The notes under the pieces: model-generated
Told to the model about the DNA's origin: nothing
Seen by the model: only the letters and a program-made list of their open reading frames with translations
Database searches by the model: none
Translations under genes and position numbers: made by a program
From: Leptospira chreensis
GTDB taxonomy: Bacteria > Spirochaetota > Leptospiria > Leptospirales > Leptospiraceae
Reading direction: 5' to 3'
Length of the DNA stretch: 64,000 bases
Assembly (NCBI RefSeq): GCF_016919165.1
Contig: NZ_JAFFPS010000055.1
Location: 1-64,000, forward strand
In this document: piece after piece, positions 8,857 to 18,266 of the stretch
Layout: every line of letters starts with the position of its first letter
Position numbering within the stretch: the stretch's first letter is position 1

Positions 8857-10674
8857 ATGAAAAAATTTATCAATAAAAGCCTGGTGGTTTTATCCATCGC
8901 GCTAATGGGATTCACAACAGTGAATTGTCCAGGGAAGAAAACTGATAATACAGCTCTCTTGTTGGCCGGTTTATTTTTACTGAACCAACCTGAATACACT
9001 GTAATATTGACTGGAACGTTACGAGGGGCCGATACCTTGCCAATGAAGGATGGAAAGGTTTCCGTTGCTGATGTTTCTGGTGGAAGTTTTTTAACAAGTG
9101 GACAAGGAACAATATCCGACTTCACCACTTGTGTGACAGCCGGCGCTCCACCTGCAAATGGAACTTCAGACGGGGAATTTACAATTCTAATGAAAACTCC
9201 GTCACTCAGTGGAAATTTGACATTTACGCCAAATGACGCCGCTTCTGCAACTAATGCCACTGCTTGCTCAGGCGTTGCACCAGCGACAACATATATCCTC
9301 AATCTTCCTGCCAGCGACTTTACAAACGTCACTGGACCAACAGGAACCTTGTCAATAAATATCAATTTAGAAGACAGAAATAACACAAATCAAATATCAT
9401 TAAGCGGAAACACTGGTTATTCGATCACTGTTAAATCAGTTAGTGTATTTGTGAAAGGAGAATACTCACTCCAAAGTCCGACTGTCGGTGAAAACGTTTG
9501 TGATGGAAGACGAGTGTCTAGTGGTCCTGTCATTAAATCTGGTTCCATCAATGGATCAGAAACATGGTCAGGTGGAATTTTATTGCAAGGGACTGTATTT
9601 GTTGAGTCCGGAACAACCATCACTGTGGCTCCCGGTACGGCTGTTTTTGGCCAAAGAGGATCTTCTATATTCTTCAAACCAGGTTCAAAACTTGTATCAA
9701 ATGGAACGGCAGCAGATCCGATCTGTTGGTCTTCAGCAAGTGCATTGGGATCTCGTTTTCCTGGAGATTGGGGTGGAATTGTCACCATTGGTAATAGCGG
9801 TGCTACTAGAACTTCCAACACAGAAGGAACCTCACCACAATCATATGGGACAGGTACTCTACCAGGGACAAGCAATTTAGAAATGTCATATTCCATCGTA
9901 GAATTTGGTGGAAACGAGGTAGCTCCTGGGGACGAATTGAACAACCTAAGTTTGTATTCTTCCAACACAACTCTCAACCATGTGCAAGCGCACAGAGGTT
10001 TGGATGACCAGTTTGAAGCATGGGGTGGAACGGGAAGCTGGACCAATATTCTTGCTACTGGTGGACTCGATGACGACCTAGACTTGGATGAAGGATTTGG
10101 TGGAGCTGCAACTGGCGACCCTGCAGTGATCACAAACTTTATTTCTCATAAATATGTAGCAGCTTGTGGTGGATCTGCATCCACTGATCCGCATGCCATA
10201 GAATGGGATGGGATTGACAATGATGGTGGAAGGACTTGTGCAACAACAAACCTCATCGGAAGATGTACAACCGCTACTTTGAATAAGTTTACGCTTATCG
10301 GGGCTGATATTGCTGGCGGACGTTCTGGAAGGCTTAGAGAAGGTGTTCAAGCGATCCTTTCAAACGGTATTGCTTATGGCCACATTTTAGGATTCCAAAT
10401 TAATACGGGCACTGCAGTTACTAACGCTACGGCAACAAGTGTTCGTGGAAGGACAGGTCACTCGGCAAGTGGTGCGTTTAATACTGGAGCTGTCACTTAC
10501 GATGTTACTTCTCTCCCAATTGTTTCCGATGGAGGGATTAACTCAGAGTCCAATTGTGGGTTTGCAGCCACTAAACCAGATTATACATTGAACGCGACTT
10601 ATGCGGCAGCTGGACAAGGTGGAGCGGTCGATGGAAAATGGTGGGATGGTTGGGCAGTATTTAGAGCTCGATAA
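8857..10674 (+). CDS. Large lipoprotein with right-handed beta-helix-like repeats, putative Pho regulon
   Basis: 605 aa. The N-terminal signal peptide ends in FTTVNC, an acceptable spirochaetal lipobox, so it is probably a lipoprotein. The mature protein is rich in Gly, Ser, Thr and Asn. The middle (from about residue 230: GTVFVESGTTITVAPGTAVF, then SKLVSNGTAADPICW) has the short alternating pattern of parallel beta-helix proteins. AGAGGA is a clear ribosome site. A Pho-box-like repeat lies about 110 bp upstream, and a 15-bp near-palindrome (7-bp arms at 8830-8844) sits just before the ribosome site. It is paired with a TonB receptor gene, so it may be a surface ligand-binding partner; no substrate can be named. 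Confidence 0.85.
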   Translation: MKKFINKSLVVLSIALMGFTTVNCPGKKTDNTALLLAGLFLLNQPEYTVILTGTLRGADTLPMKDGKVSVADVSGGSFLTSGQGTISDFTTCVTAGAPPANGTSDGEFTILMKTPSLSGNLTFTPNDAASATNATACSGVAPATTYILNLPASDFTNVTGPTGTLSININLEDRNNTNQISLSGNTGYSITVKSVSVFVKGEYSLQSPTVGENVCDGRRVSSGPVIKSGSINGSETWSGGILLQGTVFVESGTTITVAPGTAVFGQRGSSIFFKPGSKLVSNGTAADPICWSSASALGSRFPGDWGGIVTIGNSGATRTSNTEGTSPQSYGTGTLPGTSNLEMSYSIVEFGGNEVAPGDELNNLSLYSSNTTLNHVQAHRGLDDQFEAWGGTGSWTNILATGGLDDDLDLDEGFGGAATGDPAVITNFISHKYVAACGGSASTDPHAIEWDGIDNDGGRTCATTNLIGRCTTATLNKFTLIGADIAGGRSGRLREGVQAILSNGIAYGHILGFQINTGTAVTNATATSVRGRTGHSASGAFNTGAVTYDVTSLPIVSDGGINSESNCGFAATKPDYTLNATYAAAGQGGAVDGKWWDGWAVFRAR

Positions 10675-10696
10675 TCTTTACTAAAATAAAAACGAA

Positions 10697-10728
10697 AATA
10701 AACCCTGGCAGAAATGCTGGGGTTTATT
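10697..10728 (+). terminator. Rho-independent terminator after the beta-helix lipoprotein gene
   Basis: A 14-bp stem (AATAAACCC pairing with GGGTTTATT, continued inward by two wobble and three normal pairs) closed by a GAAA tetraloop and followed by a T-rich run. It ends only a few bases before the next start codon at 10734. Confidence 0.85.
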
Positions 10729-10733
10729 ATTTT

Positions 10734-11315
10734 ATGAATATGAAATCAAAAATTTTATTATACGTAATTCTTTATTCCATCCTCAATCATAGTGCATGCA
10801 AAGAGAAAGATTGGCGAGAAGATCCCAAATTTCAGAACCAAGAACTTGAAGCGAAATTATTAGAATCTCAAAAACTAATTGTTTTGAATAAAAAAGAAAA
10901 ATATATTTTGGAACGAGGATTTAAATCTAAAAACGAAGCAATCGAATCCTTTCTGTCTGAAATCAAAAATTACAAATCCCCCAAGAATGCTTATATCCGA
11001 TGGGAAGAACAAATAGAGATTATTTTCCCCAATACGTTTGGATTAGGAACATCGTTGGATCATACTCCTCTTGAAGAGTATAAAAAAGTTTTATCAGAAA
11101 GAGAATCTGTGGCTATCGAATCAATTAACCAATTGATATCAGAAGGTTACAAAATCGATAAAATCAATTGGGAATTACCAAGAAGGCTCAACCAAATATT
11201 AGGCCATAAACCAAAAATCATGATTACGACTGCGAAAGGAAAATTTGAAATAACCCAAATTAAGATGGTTTATGACATTGATGGAAAATTCATTGTTGGA
11301 GTTCTTGGTCCTTAA
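10734..11315 (+). CDS. Putative lipoprotein of unknown function
   Basis: 193 aa. Residues 1-22 are a signal peptide ending HSAC, a plausible lipobox. The mature part is very rich in Lys and Glu and probably alpha-helical, ending in a short beta-rich region. No family recognised. It sits between the two Pho-box-preceded genes but starts directly after a strong terminator and has no Shine-Dalgarno motif before ATG 10734 or the alternative ATG 10740. It is therefore expressed by read-through, by an unseen promoter, or weakly. Confidence 0.7.
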   Translation: MNMKSKILLYVILYSILNHSACKEKDWREDPKFQNQELEAKLLESQKLIVLNKKEKYILERGFKSKNEAIESFLSEIKNYKSPKNAYIRWEEQIEIIFPNTFGLGTSLDHTPLEEYKKVLSERESVAIESINQLISEGYKIDKINWELPRRLNQILGHKPKIMITTAKGKFEITQIKMVYDIDGKFIVGVLGP

Positions 11316-11319
11316 TATT

Positions 11320-11337
11320 TTGTAACATGATTGTAAC
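11320..11337 (+). promoter_or_regulatory. Putative Pho box upstream of the TonB-dependent receptor gene
   Basis: TTGTAAC, ATGA, TTGTAAC: two identical 7-bp units with a 4-bp spacer. It is the same arrangement as at 8733-8750 and lies about 90 bp before the receptor start. TATCGT at 11351 or CATGGT at 11346 could serve as -10. Having two such sites on neighbouring outer-membrane genes makes chance less likely. Confidence 0.6.
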
Positions 11338-11404
11338 AAAGGATTCATGGTATCGTAACGTAACTCAAACTCCTTTTCATTTACCATTCGGGTTTCATCG
11401 AAAA

Positions 11405-11425
11405 ACTTGCCGGTAACAGGCAAGT
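11405..11425 (+). promoter_or_regulatory. Hairpin overlapping the ribosome-binding region of the TonB receptor gene
   Basis: ACTTGCC and GGCAAGT form a perfect 7-bp stem with loop GGTAACA, one base before ATG 11427. The only AGG that could serve as ribosome site lies in the right arm, so folding would hide it. Confidence 0.4.
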
Positions 11426-11426
11426 C

Positions 11427-14414
11427 ATGAAACTTTCAAAGAAAATATTACTTTGTATTATCACATTTATATTATCGATACCAACATTAACCTATGCACA
11501 ATCTTTAGGTTCCATTAGAGGAACTGTTATCGATTCAGAAAATGGTGAGGCAGTATTTGGAGCCACCATCGTTGTTAGATCAGAGAAAAAATTTGCAAAA
11601 ACTGATTTTGACGGAAAATACAATTTAGAGCTTCCTCCTGGAACTTACCAAGTGGAATACCAAATGTATGGATATGGTCCCCAAAATCGAACCATCGTTG
11701 TTTCATCGGGTAAACCATCGCAAATGAACGTTACATTTGGTGCTCAAGTTTTACAAACAGTTGAAGTAAAAGATCGAGCAATCAATGAGTCAGATGCTGC
11801 TTTATTGCAACTCCAAAAAAAATCAGCAACCGTTTCAGATTCTATTGGAGCAGAATCGATCAAAAAATCACCCGATTCTTCAGCGAACGAAGTTGTAAAA
11901 AGAGTAACTGGTATTACTATCATTGGAGGAAAGTATGTTTTTGTTCGAGGTCTTGGGGAACGTTACTCATCGACATATCTAAACGACTCATACATTCCTT
12001 CAACAGAACCAGACAAAAGAGTGGTTCCGTTAGATTTATTTCCCGCTTCATTAATTAAAAACATCCGTATCATAAAAACATTTGTTCCTGAAGAATCAGC
12101 AGAATTTTCGGGTGGTCTCGTAAAAATTGAAACCAAAGATTATCCAGATGATTTTATCATGACTGCGGGTTTAGGCATGGGTTATAATTCAAATACAACG
12201 CGTAATAAATGGTTAACCTTTAAAGGTGGTGACTTTATAGGACGACCAACCGCTGATCAAGCAATGCCTGATGTTGTGAAAAATTTGCCAAATTTTCTTC
12301 CATTTGAACCAGGAAGTCGCTTCGGAGGGATCAATCCAAATTTGATTAACCTTGGTGCCATTACATTTCCATCGCAGTGGACACCTGACCAAACTAAAGC
12401 ACCATACGATAAAAATTTTAATTTTACAATCGGTAAAACATTTAAGGCATCTGAAACTGGGGAACGTTTTGGAGTTATTTTTGGAACGACACATTCCGTT
12501 GATTACCGATTCAGAAGACAAAAAGATGCACGGTATGTCCCGGTTAATTTCCTAGCTCCTACTGTAAATGAAGCTACTACTTTAAACGCCATCCAGACTC
12601 AAGATGCAGATATATATGTAGAAGAAAGATTATTTGGAAACAATTTAAATTTTGCATTTGAACCGAAAGCTGGGCAACAATTCTTTTTAAAGAATTTTTA
12701 CTCTATATCTTCTGAAAAATCAGTCCGGGATGCAAGTGGAACAAACAATCGTGACAGCTTTGACTTCTTTAGTATTACTAATGATTATATTAGCCGCACA
12801 TTGTTTAACTCGAGTCTGGGTGGTAAACACGCAATCAACTTAGGCAGTTTGAGTAGACCACATACCTTTGACTGGCAATTCAATTATGCGGAAGCAAAAA
12901 GAGATGAACCGAATTTAACACAACAAGTTTGGAGAAGAACTCAAGGTGCTTCGATTAACACTCTTCCAACAAGACTCGGAAATAACCCTGACGGATCGAG
13001 GTTTTATTCAACTTCTGGTGATACTGTAAGAAGTTTTAGCGTTGCATATGAAATTCCTTTTGATCAGTGGAATGGATTAAAATCAAGTGTGAAATTTGGA
13101 GCAAGTGCAATTGACCGTTTTAAAAGTTTTACCTTTAGAGAATTTGGATCAAAAACAAACGTAGGAGGAACTGCTGCTGACTTATATTTAGTGCCAGGAG
13201 AAATTGTCTTTAATCCTCTAGAATATGTTAGAACTAATTCCTCAGGTACTGCTAATAAAACTTTTTCAGAGCGTCAAGTGGAACCAAACGCATATGATGC
13301 TTATCAAAAACTACATTCATATTTCGGGCAAGTAGACATTCCGCTTTTTCCTAAGGTTCGATTTATTGGTGGAGCACGTTATGAAGACTCATTTCAAAAA
13401 GTAAAAACATTCGTTCTAAAAGAACAATTTGATGTGAGAAAACCAGGGTATGGTTGTGATTTCGACAGTGAGTATGAAAGAATCGCATTGATCAATAGTA
13501 AAGTATGTCCTGCAGACAATAATGGCGTTGGAGTCATCAAAACACGGGATGTGCTGCCAAGTGTGAATTTTGTATACGAGTTCTTAAAAGATCAAAATTT
13601 ACGTTTTGGTTACACTCAAACGCTCACAAGACCAGATTTTAGAGAAATGTCTCCATTTGCATTTACGCCATACTTTGGAGGAGACCGTGTTCGAGGAAAT
13701 CCAAACTTACAAAGGACATATATTCATAACTTTGATTTCCGTTATGAATATTTTATGGGTGGAGCAAATTACATTGGAGCTGGTCTCTTTCATAAAGATT
13801 TATCCAATCCGATTGAGTTAATCGGACAACCTGTTGCAGGTCAAATCTCTCCTTTTTTCACTTATGCTAATGCAAGCAGAGCAACAATTCGTGGTATTGA
13901 GTTAGATTTTAGAAGAGAATTTTTTGATAGATTCCGATTTGAAACGAATGTGTTTTTTATAAAATCTTTAGTGAATGTGATTTCATGGGAACAATTCACT
14001 GTAGGTAAAGCCGGGTTATTGGATCAGAATGATCGAGGATTTTCATATGATCCTACAAACATTCGCCGTCCTCTACAAGGCCAATCAGACTTTGTTGCGA
14101 ATTTGAAATTTGATGTTTATCTAAACAAATTAAAAACAACAACAATTGGTTTGTATTACAATTACTTTGGCGATAGGATCTTTATTGTAGGTGCTAACGG
14201 TACCCCTGATGCTTATGAAAGAGGTGTTGGATTAACGGACATTGTGTTCGCACATAAATTGGATGAAAGACTAGATTTTAAATTTGCGGCAAAAAACGTT
14301 ACCGATCAAAGATTTAGAATTTATGTAAAAGATGAATTGTTGAATGAAGAGAAACTATTCCGTTCCTATCGAGAGGGAGTTTCCTTTTCGATGTCTATGT
14401 CGTATAAATTCTAG
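11427..14414 (+). CDS. TonB-dependent outer-membrane receptor with N-terminal CarboxypepD-reg-like domain
   Basis: 995 aa. A signal peptide ends near AYAQ (about residue 25). An Ig-like carboxypeptidase-regulatory domain follows (residues ~27-110, [23 protein letters not shown]). The plug domain comes next ([31 protein letters not shown], then PAEFSGG-like [16 protein letters not shown]), then the beta-barrel, ending in aromatic Phe as required for BAM insertion. Such receptors import a ligand using TonB energy. The Pho-box-like site suggests a phosphate-related substrate (inorganic phosphate, polyphosphate or an organophosphate), which is inference only. A strong terminator follows. Confidence 0.92.
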   Translation: MKLSKKILLCIITFILSIPTLTYAQSLGSIRGTVIDSENGEAVFGATIVVRSEKKFAKTDFDGKYNLELPPGTYQVEYQMYGYGPQNRTIVVSSGKPSQMNVTFGAQVLQTVEVKDRAINESDAALLQLQKKSATVSDSIGAESIKKSPDSSANEVVKRVTGITIIGGKYVFVRGLGERYSSTYLNDSYIPSTEPDKRVVPLDLFPASLIKNIRIIKTFVPEESAEFSGGLVKIETKDYPDDFIMTAGLGMGYNSNTTRNKWLTFKGGDFIGRPTADQAMPDVVKNLPNFLPFEPGSRFGGINPNLINLGAITFPSQWTPDQTKAPYDKNFNFTIGKTFKASETGERFGVIFGTTHSVDYRFRRQKDARYVPVNFLAPTVNEATTLNAIQTQDADIYVEERLFGNNLNFAFEPKAGQQFFLKNFYSISSEKSVRDASGTNNRDSFDFFSITNDYISRTLFNSSLGGKHAINLGSLSRPHTFDWQFNYAEAKRDEPNLTQQVWRRTQGASINTLPTRLGNNPDGSRFYSTSGDTVRSFSVAYEIPFDQWNGLKSSVKFGASAIDRFKSFTFREFGSKTNVGGTAADLYLVPGEIVFNPLEYVRTNSSGTANKTFSERQVEPNAYDAYQKLHSYFGQVDIPLFPKVRFIGGARYEDSFQKVKTFVLKEQFDVRKPGYGCDFDSEYERIALINSKVCPADNNGVGVIKTRDVLPSVNFVYEFLKDQNLRFGYTQTLTRPDFREMSPFAFTPYFGGDRVRGNPNLQRTYIHNFDFRYEYFMGGANYIGAGLFHKDLSNPIELIGQPVAGQISPFFTYANASRATIRGIELDFRREFFDRFRFETNVFFIKSLVNVISWEQFTVGKAGLLDQNDRGFSYDPTNIRRPLQGQSDFVANLKFDVYLNKLKTTTIGLYYNYFGDRIFIVGANGTPDAYERGVGLTDIVFAHKLDERLDFKFAAKNVTDQRFRIYVKDELLNEEKLFRSYREGVSFSMSMSYKF

Positions 14415-14425
14415 TAAAAATTTGG

Positions 14426-14450
14426 CCCCGCGCCTCTGCGGGGGTCTTTT
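14426..14450 (+). terminator. Rho-independent terminator after the TonB receptor gene
   Basis: CCCCGC pairs with GCGGGG around a 6-nt loop, followed by TCTTTT. It ends the receptor transcript. Confidence 0.85.
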
Positions 14451-14913
14451 AATTCTCGATTCGACTTCTTCTATTGAAGGATAAGTTCAAAAGGATGCTC
14501 ATCGATTCTTTATAGTCTTTGCTGATTCGTAAGAAGCTTGGTTCTTGCACTGTCCCCTTTAACTCCTCTTAATCATTCACTATGAGAATTTAAGTTTAAA
14601 TGTTGGGCTAAGCAAACTGTGATCTTACATGTTTTACAGGTATTGCTCAATTCATTTGTTAAATCTAACAAATTCAGTTTTCTTCTCGGAGCTTTAGTGC
14701 GTACGTTGGTATTGAAGGTGGCCATGCATTTTCCCTCATAGAAAATGAGTGACCACCCCTTATTTATGAAACTGTAAATTGTATGTATTGATAATAACCA
14801 AAGGCGAGAAAACGAAAAGCTAGGTTTTTATAATAGCCTTCCATTTTAATTTTCCTAAAGGTTGTATCTGTTTTCCTCGATACAAAAATAAACGATTTTT
14901 AAACTACTTAACC
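14451..14913. other. Intergenic region without a gene; two inverted repeats
   Basis: About 460 bp between convergent genes with no credible frame. It holds ATTTGTTA/TAACAAAT with a 4-nt loop near 14656-14675. It also holds a long imperfect hairpin at about 14717-14757 (GGTGG..CCACC outer stem, ATTTTC..GAAAAT inner stem, 7-nt loop). A GTTGGGC heptamer near 14600 fits the attC-type right-hand consensus but lacks a convincing partner. It may be the decayed remains of an element. Confidence 0.5.
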
Positions 14914-17646
14914 TTATTCGTATTTTCGTATCCAACTTCTTTGACCATTAGTTTCGATAATATAGGGAGTAGCTCCAATAAATGAGAAATCGTGTATCCC
15001 TGCGCTAATTTGGTTATTTGAATAATCAAATTTCAATGTAGATCCAACGAAATGGCTAAGATATGTAATCCCAGTTGATTCCCTCCAGCCAAGATAAATA
15101 GTACTTTTTGAATTAATTTCAAGATTGGAACTATATACCATACTGCTCGAATTAAAATTAAGATTTGTACTTCCTACGGATATCCAATTTGTTCCATCAA
15201 AAGTTTTTACATTTAACTTACCTTCGGAGTCAAATGACAAGTATGGCTTTCCGCCAAATATCTTAAAATCATGTAATGAAGCATTTAATGTCGGAGCCAA
15301 GTTTAACTCCCCTCCTACTGCATTCCAAGAAACTCCATTCCATTTTTTAACATAAAGTTTAGTTTTACCTGAGGAATCAGCCTCACTGAAAGCAACATAA
15401 GGTACTAAATTATCGAATTGAATTTTTATATTCTGTAATGGGTTATTTGTTAAACTTGAACCTACTTGAACCCAATTTGTCCCATCAAATCTTTTGACTA
15501 TTATTGAGAAATTTGAGCTAGGTAATTCAGTTCCATTTGTTCGATAAGCAGAATATGCGACCCAAGGATCGGTTCCATTAGTTGCAATGGAATAGCTAAA
15601 ATTTAACCCATTCAATTCGGAATTGATTAGCGAACCGACAGACAACCATGTATTGGAACTCGAATCATATTTTCTGACATAGAGTTTAATGTCTCCATTG
15701 CTAAATTCGCCATCTCCATTCAAAACTGGAGCAGAACTATGTAATACATAAGGAACATCACCTGCCATAGCCATAGAAAAATTTGGCACAGCATTATTTC
15801 CAAGTGTACCATATGTGAAGACAGGTGGTAATGAAGTAACACCAGATGATTTAGTGATTTGATAAGCACTTAATCGCTCAGTACTTGAATAAAATGCACT
15901 TGTACCTTGTGAATGCTGAAATACTGCAAATGCAGAATTTCCATCTGCAATTATACTTCCTGAGTAGGAACCAAAATGAATTGCTCCTGAGTAATTTGCA
16001 TCATTGAAATTAGACCTTACATCAATTAACTGTCTGGCAATGATTTGAATGGTCTGCGTTAATTGGATGGCTCCTTCCGCAATACTCGCTACAAGATTCG
16101 AAAAGCCAACCTTCGCATCGAGCGAATAAAGATTTACGACAAGACTTGTTGGTGTATCTCGATCTAAGGTTCCAAGATCTCCATTGGTGGGAACATTCCA
16201 ATCTGCATTCAACCAAGGAAAATAGGTTACTATATTTCCATAACCATCTTGTCCTTCTAGAGCGAAGTATTTTACATTTCCTTCTTTCATGGAAATGGTT
16301 TGAGGTTCATTCGTTTTAGAAAGGGATGCGATTTTATTTCCAAAAGAATCAGTTTCATAAAGAGATAGGGTCTTTACATTTCCTGGTAGAATTGTAAAGT
16401 CTTGGGTGACCGAATTTGAAATTGAAGATAACAGCTTTAATTCTACTTTTCCTGAACTAACATAGTCACTTTTAATAGCAGTAAAGATAGTTCCTGTACT
16501 ACCCGGTTTATCCAGCTTCCCTACACTATTAATCGCATTAACCACTTCTGGAACAATATACTGTCCTGTAAGATAGGAATTGGTATCTTCATTTCTGCAG
16601 GAAAGAACCATATTTCTCTGAAAACCGACATTGATATTCTGTATTCCAGTTAAATTGGTTCGCAATGTGTTCGGTAAACAATTACGATTCACAGTGTAGC
16701 TAGTAATTATCGGCGAGCTTGATTTTAGTGACTTATTGTCCCAAGCCTCGATCTTAATATCAAGAGTAGTGCCAGCAAGTTTGTCCGCATTTGTATAAAA
16801 TGTGGAAGGGATCAAATAGACATACCTACTCGTAGGTGATATCGAAATATTGTTTTCTGGTTGCATTGCTACCTCATTCGTATAGGTCGCAGAAGTTGAT
16901 TTTTTATAAGACAGTTTGACCGCAATAATCGATCCATCTAAATCAATGTCTCTAACATCGGCTCGAATATAAATCGGTGCATCTGCGTGTATCTGAGTTG
17001 GAACCGGACTTTGCAGAGAAATAAGGGGAGAATTATTTCCAGCCGCAGAGGGAACTGCAAATAGCGCATAACTCGTAAAGTGTTCCACTTGTGCAACAAG
17101 TCTACCATTTGCAAAATCAACAGAAGTTGAAACTGCAACATAAGACTTACTTATCTCATCGTAGTAGAACATTTGTTGTGATCTTAGATTTAGATTTTGC
17201 TCTGAAATCTTAGATGAGTCATAGGTTACGACTAAAGAAGCTGGTTTATCCATAGCAAACTGAGTTCCGGGTGGAGAAAACTTATATCCTTGCCCAAAGA
17301 ATTTAAATTGGCTATTTGAATCAGCTTTTCCAGTTTTTTCGATCGTAATTTCCGTATCCTTACCTAAAGAATTTGGTGGAATTACAAAGCTAAGTTCTTT
17401 TCCAAGTTGGATAGTTCCGCCGTCAATGGATTTAATCATCGAGGTAACTGTGGTTCCATCAGTTACTATCAATGAAGAATTTTGATCCTTATTGCCACTT
17501 AAAAGTCCTAAGATCGATAGGCTTTCGTTCTTGTCGGCCTGTGAGTTTTTAGTTCCTATGCAAAATTGTAGGAAGGTCATGATTAATAGTAGCATTGCGA
17601 TAGCAAATCTACTGCGGATTTTATTTTCGACTGACTTAATTGTCAT
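14914..17646 (-). CDS. Large lipoprotein with ZU5-like domain and C-terminal propeller-like repeats
   Basis: About 910 aa. I start at ATG 17646, which has AAGAGGTG six bases upstream; a GTG three codons earlier lies on top of that motif. The signal peptide ends LQFC, a lipobox. Residues ~55-200 resemble the ZU5-type fold seen in bacterial surface proteins (GGTIQLGKELSFVIPPNSL, then FSPPGTQFAMDKPASL). The middle is Ig-like. The last ~300 residues hold degenerate repeats of the form GTNWVQVGSSL / KLYVKKWNGVSWNAVGGEL, probably beta-propeller blades. Probably surface-exposed; ligand unknown. Confidence 0.85.
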   Translation of the reverse strand: MTIKSVENKIRSRFAIAMLLLIMTFLQFCIGTKNSQADKNESLSILGLLSGNKDQNSSLIVTDGTTVTSMIKSIDGGTIQLGKELSFVIPPNSLGKDTEITIEKTGKADSNSQFKFFGQGYKFSPPGTQFAMDKPASLVVTYDSSKISEQNLNLRSQQMFYYDEISKSYVAVSTSVDFANGRLVAQVEHFTSYALFAVPSAAGNNSPLISLQSPVPTQIHADAPIYIRADVRDIDLDGSIIAVKLSYKKSTSATYTNEVAMQPENNISISPTSRYVYLIPSTFYTNADKLAGTTLDIKIEAWDNKSLKSSSPIITSYTVNRNCLPNTLRTNLTGIQNINVGFQRNMVLSCRNEDTNSYLTGQYIVPEVVNAINSVGKLDKPGSTGTIFTAIKSDYVSSGKVELKLLSSISNSVTQDFTILPGNVKTLSLYETDSFGNKIASLSKTNEPQTISMKEGNVKYFALEGQDGYGNIVTYFPWLNADWNVPTNGDLGTLDRDTPTSLVVNLYSLDAKVGFSNLVASIAEGAIQLTQTIQIIARQLIDVRSNFNDANYSGAIHFGSYSGSIIADGNSAFAVFQHSQGTSAFYSSTERLSAYQITKSSGVTSLPPVFTYGTLGNNAVPNFSMAMAGDVPYVLHSSAPVLNGDGEFSNGDIKLYVRKYDSSSNTWLSVGSLINSELNGLNFSYSIATNGTDPWVAYSAYRTNGTELPSSNFSIIVKRFDGTNWVQVGSSLTNNPLQNIKIQFDNLVPYVAFSEADSSGKTKLYVKKWNGVSWNAVGGELNLAPTLNASLHDFKIFGGKPYLSFDSEGKLNVKTFDGTNWISVGSTNLNFNSSSMVYSSNLEINSKSTIYLGWRESTGITYLSHFVGSTLKFDYSNNQISAGIHDFSFIGATPYIIETNGQRSWIRKYE

Positions 17647-17655
17647 AAGTTTCAC

Positions 17656-18266
17656 CTCTTAATTGGAATCTAAAAATACATAAATAATGAATTACTAATT
17701 TACTATTTAGTAATAAATGATCTATGATTCTTATCATGCGAACGGTTGTTATGCATATATTATTTACACAACGCCCACATTTGTATGCTAGGCGGTACAT
17801 TTGCGATTAAATTTTTAAGAAAAAAATTGATAAACGAAATGGAATTGTAACTAAGTTATAATCTGTATGTAATGATGAGACTTGGATTCTCTTAATAGTA
17901 ATAGTTATTAACCAAAGAGAATTATTACAAAATGAACGGACGAAATGATCCTTCGCAACATAAGAAGATTTAAAGATTTCAGTTTAAGAGATATTGTAAT
18001 CCTAGAATGCTAAATTCTAATCTATCCTAGTTAGATCCGTAGACTTAGGTATTTCTTTTAGTAAACAATATGTTTATGGAAGATGGTTAGAAGCCGTAGA
18101 TTAATTTTATAGTAGCAGCATTCACAATATTTTTAAAAATCACCCCTCAAAGGCCCCGTAAAAAAGGAGTCTTTTACTTTGAACAAGATTCACTGGACAA
18201 AACCAAACCGAACTTTCTAGAAATTTCTTCCTTGTTTTTCCAGAATCCATCATACAAGATTCTGAA
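17656..18266. other. Long AT-rich intergenic region between divergent exported-protein genes
   Basis: 611 bp with no credible gene. Besides the 17691 inverted repeat it carries GTTATGC at 17748-17754; read on the minus strand this is GCATAAC followed by AACCG, reminiscent of the attC-like left boundaries at 30535 and 32136. It also has an 11-bp-periodic run of three related 7-mers at 17845-17873 (TTGTAAC, TTATAAT, ATGTAAT). None of these is strong alone. Confidence 0.45.
17691..17714 (-). promoter_or_regulatory. Inverted repeat in the promoter region of the ZU5-like lipoprotein gene
   Basis: ATTACTAA and TTAGTAAT, perfect 8-bp arms with an 8-bp spacer, 45 bp before the chosen start codon. 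Spacing and symmetry fit an operator for a dimeric regulator. Confidence 0.35.

Noticed and set aside
9417..10133. 238-codon open frame on the minus strand inside the beta-helix lipoprotein gene
   Set aside because: Antisense shadow of a well-supported gene with clear signal peptide, ribosome site and composition; the antisense product is Pro/Ser-rich without any domain.
17845..17873. Three related 7-mers with 11-bp period (TTGTAAC, TTATAAT, ATGTAAT), possible third Pho box
   Set aside because: Two of three units deviate, the DNA is very AT-rich, and the nearest gene in the right direction starts about 400 bp away.
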